A DNA stretch of 64,000 nt from Rhodalgimonas zhirmunskyi (GTDB lineage Bacteria; Pseudomonadota; Alphaproteobacteria; Rhodobacterales; Rhodobacteraceae): contig JANFFA010000001.1 of NCBI GenBank assembly GCA_030848925.1, forward strand, positions 1,116,001 through 1,180,000, in the 5' to 3' direction. The position numbers and the translations under genes were made by a program. Positions 62,147-64,000 of this stretch are shown piece after piece. Below the pieces are notes generated by a model. It saw nothing but the letters and a program-made list of their open reading frames with translations, was not told where the DNA came from and ran no database searches. Within the stretch, counting starts at the first letter, position 1. Every line of letters starts with the position of its first letter.

Positions 62147-63066
62147 TGGACCTTTCCTCGATTTCGCCCGAGCTTTTGCTGGCCTCATTGATGGTGGCGG
62201 CGACGCCGATCCTGTTGGCGGCGGTGGGCGAGTTGATCGTCGAGCGGGCGGGTGTGCTGAACCTCGGGGTCGAGGGGATGATGATCACCGGCGCGATCTG
62301 TGGATTTGCCGTCACGATCGAGAGCGGCTCGCCCACATTGGGTTTTGTCGCGGCGGCGGCGGGGGGCGCGGGATTGTCGCTGTTGTTCGCCCTTCTGACG
62401 CAATTCGCGCTGGCCAATCAGGTGGCGAGCGGTCTGGCGCTGACGCTGTTCGGGCTGGGGCTGTCCGCCCTTCTGGGGCAGGGTTATGTCGGGCTGAAAC
62501 CGCCGTTGATGGCGGATATCCATATCCCCGGACTGTCGGATATTCCCTATCTGGGGACCGTGCTTTTCACCCATGATCCGATGGTCTATTTCGGGCTGCT
62601 GCTGGTGGCGGCGGTCTGGTGGTTCCTGAACCGGACGCGCGGCGGGCTGGTCCTGCGGGCGGTGGGCGAGAACCACGCCGCCGCGCATGCGCTGGGCTAC
62701 AAGGTGGTGCGCATCCGGGTGCTGGCGATCATGTTCGGCGGTGCCTGTGCCGGGCTTGGCGGCGCTTACATCAGCCTGATCCGGGTGCCGCAATGGACCG
62801 AAGGCATGACGGCGGGCGCGGGCTGGATCGCGCTGGCGCTGGTAGTGTTCGCCAGCTGGAAGCCCGGGCGCGTCTTGCTGGGTGCCTATCTTTTCGGCGG
62901 TGTCACCGTGCTACAGCTGAATTTGCAGGCGGCGGGTATTGCCATTCCGGTCGAATACCTTTCCATGTCGCCCTACCTGATCACCATTCTGGTGCTGGTC
63001 ATCATGTCAGCCGACCGCTCACGCGCACCCGGCTCACTGGGACGAATTTTCCATGCTTCGGGCTGA
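62143..63066 (+). CDS. ABC transporter permease (BMP/YufQ-type), second subunit
   Basis: 307 residues, polytopic. ELIVERAGVLNLGVEGMMITGAICGFAVT, FALANQVASGLALTLFGLGLSALLGQGYVG, GENHAAAHALGYKVVRIRVLAIMFGGACAGLGGAYISL are typical of the second permease of the system. Start ATG at 62143 or 62146; the start overlaps the preceding stop (ATGA), so both permeases are translated together. Confidence 0.93.
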   Translation: MMDLSSISPELLLASLMVAATPILLAAVGELIVERAGVLNLGVEGMMITGAICGFAVTIESGSPTLGFVAAAAGGAGLSLLFALLTQFALANQVASGLALTLFGLGLSALLGQGYVGLKPPLMADIHIPGLSDIPYLGTVLFTHDPMVYFGLLLVAAVWWFLNRTRGGLVLRAVGENHAAAHALGYKVVRIRVLAIMFGGACAGLGGAYISLIRVPQWTEGMTAGAGWIALALVVFASWKPGRVLLGAYLFGGVTVLQLNLQAAGIAIPVEYLSMSPYLITILVLVIMSADRSRAPGSLGRIFHASG

Positions 63067-63114
63067 CCCCCGGAGCGCTGCTGCCAACTTGCACTAAACA
63101 GGGAGTATAAACCC

Positions 63115-64000
63115 ATGAAACTAACGAAACGCACGCTTCTGACCGGGGCGGCCACCGCGATTGGCCTTGCCGCCAGCGGCCTGGCCACCACCGCGATGGC
63201 CCAAGACAAGACCAAGGTCGGCTTCATCTATGTCGGCCCGGTGGGCGACGGCGGCTGGACCTATGAACACAACAAGGGCCGTCTGGCCGTGATGGAGCAT
63301 TTCGGCGACAAGGTCGAAACCGTCTATCAGGAAAACGTGCCCGAGGGCGCGGATGCCGAGCGCGCCATCACCCAGATGGCGCTTCAGGGGGCCGACCTGA
63401 TCTTTACCACCTCGTTCGGCTACATGGACCCGACGATCAACGTGGCGAAGAAATTCCCCAACGTGAAGTTCGAGCACGCCACCGGCTATAAAACCGCCGA
63501 GAACGTGGGCGTCTATTCGGCCCGCTTCTATGAGGGCCGCGCCGTTCAGGGCACCATCGCGGGCCACCTGACCAAGTCGAACACCGTCGGCTATATCGGC
63601 TCGTTCCCGATCCCCGAAGTGATCCGGGGCATCAACAGCGCCTATATCCACGCCAAGAAAGTGAACCCCGAGGTCAAGTTCAAGATCGTCTGGGCCTATA
63701 CCTGGTTCGACCCGGCGAAAGAGGCGGACGCGGCCAAGGTTCTGATCGAACAGGGCGCGGACGTGATCCTACAGCACACCGACTCGACCGCGCCACAGGC
63801 CGCGGCGCAGGCGGCGGGCAATGTCTATACCTTCGGGCAGGCCTCGGACATGGCGGAATTCGCGCCGATGCCGCGGGTGTCCTCGATCATCGACAACTGG
63901 GCGCCCTATTACATCGCCCGCACCCAAGCCGTGATGGACGGCACATGGGCGAGCGACAGCACCTGGGACGGCATCGGCCCGGGCATGGTTGGCATCGGTG
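63115..64000 (+). CDS. BMP-family substrate-binding protein, truncated at the window end
   Basis: At least 295 residues, continuing past the window. Signal peptide with KR before a hydrophobic core (KRTLLTGAATAIGLAASGLATTAMA), possibly twin-arginine-like but with KR. Then VGFIYVGPVGDGGWTYEHNKGR, GADLIFTTSFGYMDPTINVAKKFPNVKFEHATGYKT, YIGSFPIPEVIRGINSAY, typical of the BMP (basic membrane protein) binding proteins for nucleosides. Last gene of the operon after a 48-bp gap with AGGGAG; in many such operons the binding protein is first. Confidence 0.93.
   Translation, partial: MKLTKRTLLTGAATAIGLAASGLATTAMAQDKTKVGFIYVGPVGDGGWTYEHNKGRLAVMEHFGDKVETVYQENVPEGADAERAITQMALQGADLIFTTSFGYMDPTINVAKKFPNVKFEHATGYKTAENVGVYSARFYEGRAVQGTIAGHLTKSNTVGYIGSFPIPEVIRGINSAYIHAKKVNPEVKFKIVWAYTWFDPAKEADAAKVLIEQGADVILQHTDSTAPQAAAQAAGNVYTFGQASDMAEFAPMPRVSSIIDNWAPYYIARTQAVMDGTWASDSTWDGIGPGMVGIG

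Overview
The window is about 64 kb of GC-rich chromosome from an alphaproteobacterium, most likely a member of the Rhodobacteraceae (Roseobacter group). The evidence is the protein content (family-restricted small proteins of the DUF6446, DUF6476, DUF6324, DUF6173 and DUF1127 types), a SAM-II riboswitch ahead of metZ, a tRNA-His that lacks the extra 5' G and has A73 as known for this class, an aa3-type oxidase subunit IV gene with an FNR-type site, and the glyQ-DUF6446-glyS arrangement. I do not assign a genus. Most of the window is ordinary core chromosome with short operons. Many start codons are set by 4-nt stop/start overlaps.

Layout. 1-9.6 kb: folate genes (folB, folP) running into glmM, a SleB-type cell wall hydrolase, a divergent pyruvate phosphate dikinase homologue and the glyQ/glyS operon. 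10-14 kb: an exported protein built on a trypsin fold whose catalytic residues appear lost, TrkH, and a DUF1127 protein. 14.2-17 kb: folE2, a possible small RNA between genes, and metZ behind a SAM-II riboswitch. 17-25.7 kb: an alpha/beta hydrolase, YciB, EamA and MgtC membrane proteins, FtsY with a long Pro/Glu repeat, a lytic transglycosylase, YhhN and an AlkB-type hydroxylase. 25.7-35 kb: xseA, purD, a membrane dipeptidase, pssA-psd, rpoH, an RluD-type synthase and tRNA-His. 35-43 kb: small conserved proteins, MmcB, a structured RNA that fits 6S RNA, ispE (apparent CTG start), a TPR protein, ETF-QO and greA. 43-53 kb: mobA, azlCD, a lipoprotein amidase candidate, oxidase subunit IV, an acyl-CoA dehydrogenase/MBL pair, tsaC, algH and a DsbD-domain protein. 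53-56.6 kb: dnaE. 56.6-58.3 kb: an A/T-richer insert with a 274-residue protein carrying a HEPN-like R-x4-H motif. 59-64 kb: a BMP-family nucleoside-type ABC importer operon, truncated by the window end, interrupted by a 149-bp element with 28-bp perfect inverted arms.

The genes form functional sets rather than one pathway: folate synthesis (folE2, folB, folP), phosphatidylethanolamine synthesis (pssA, psd), methionine synthesis under S-adenosylmethionine control (metZ), translation (glyQS, tRNA-His, tsaC, rluD), envelope maintenance (SleB, lytic transglycosylase, glmM), DNA replication and repair (dnaE, xseA, mmcB) and electron transfer (ETF-QO, acyl-CoA dehydrogenase, oxidase subunit IV). 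No complete mobile element, CRISPR array or recognised multi-gene defence system is visible. The least explained stretches are the insert at 56.6-58.3 kb, the inverted-repeat element in the ABC operon, the pseudo-protease and the dikinase with an altered ATP site.
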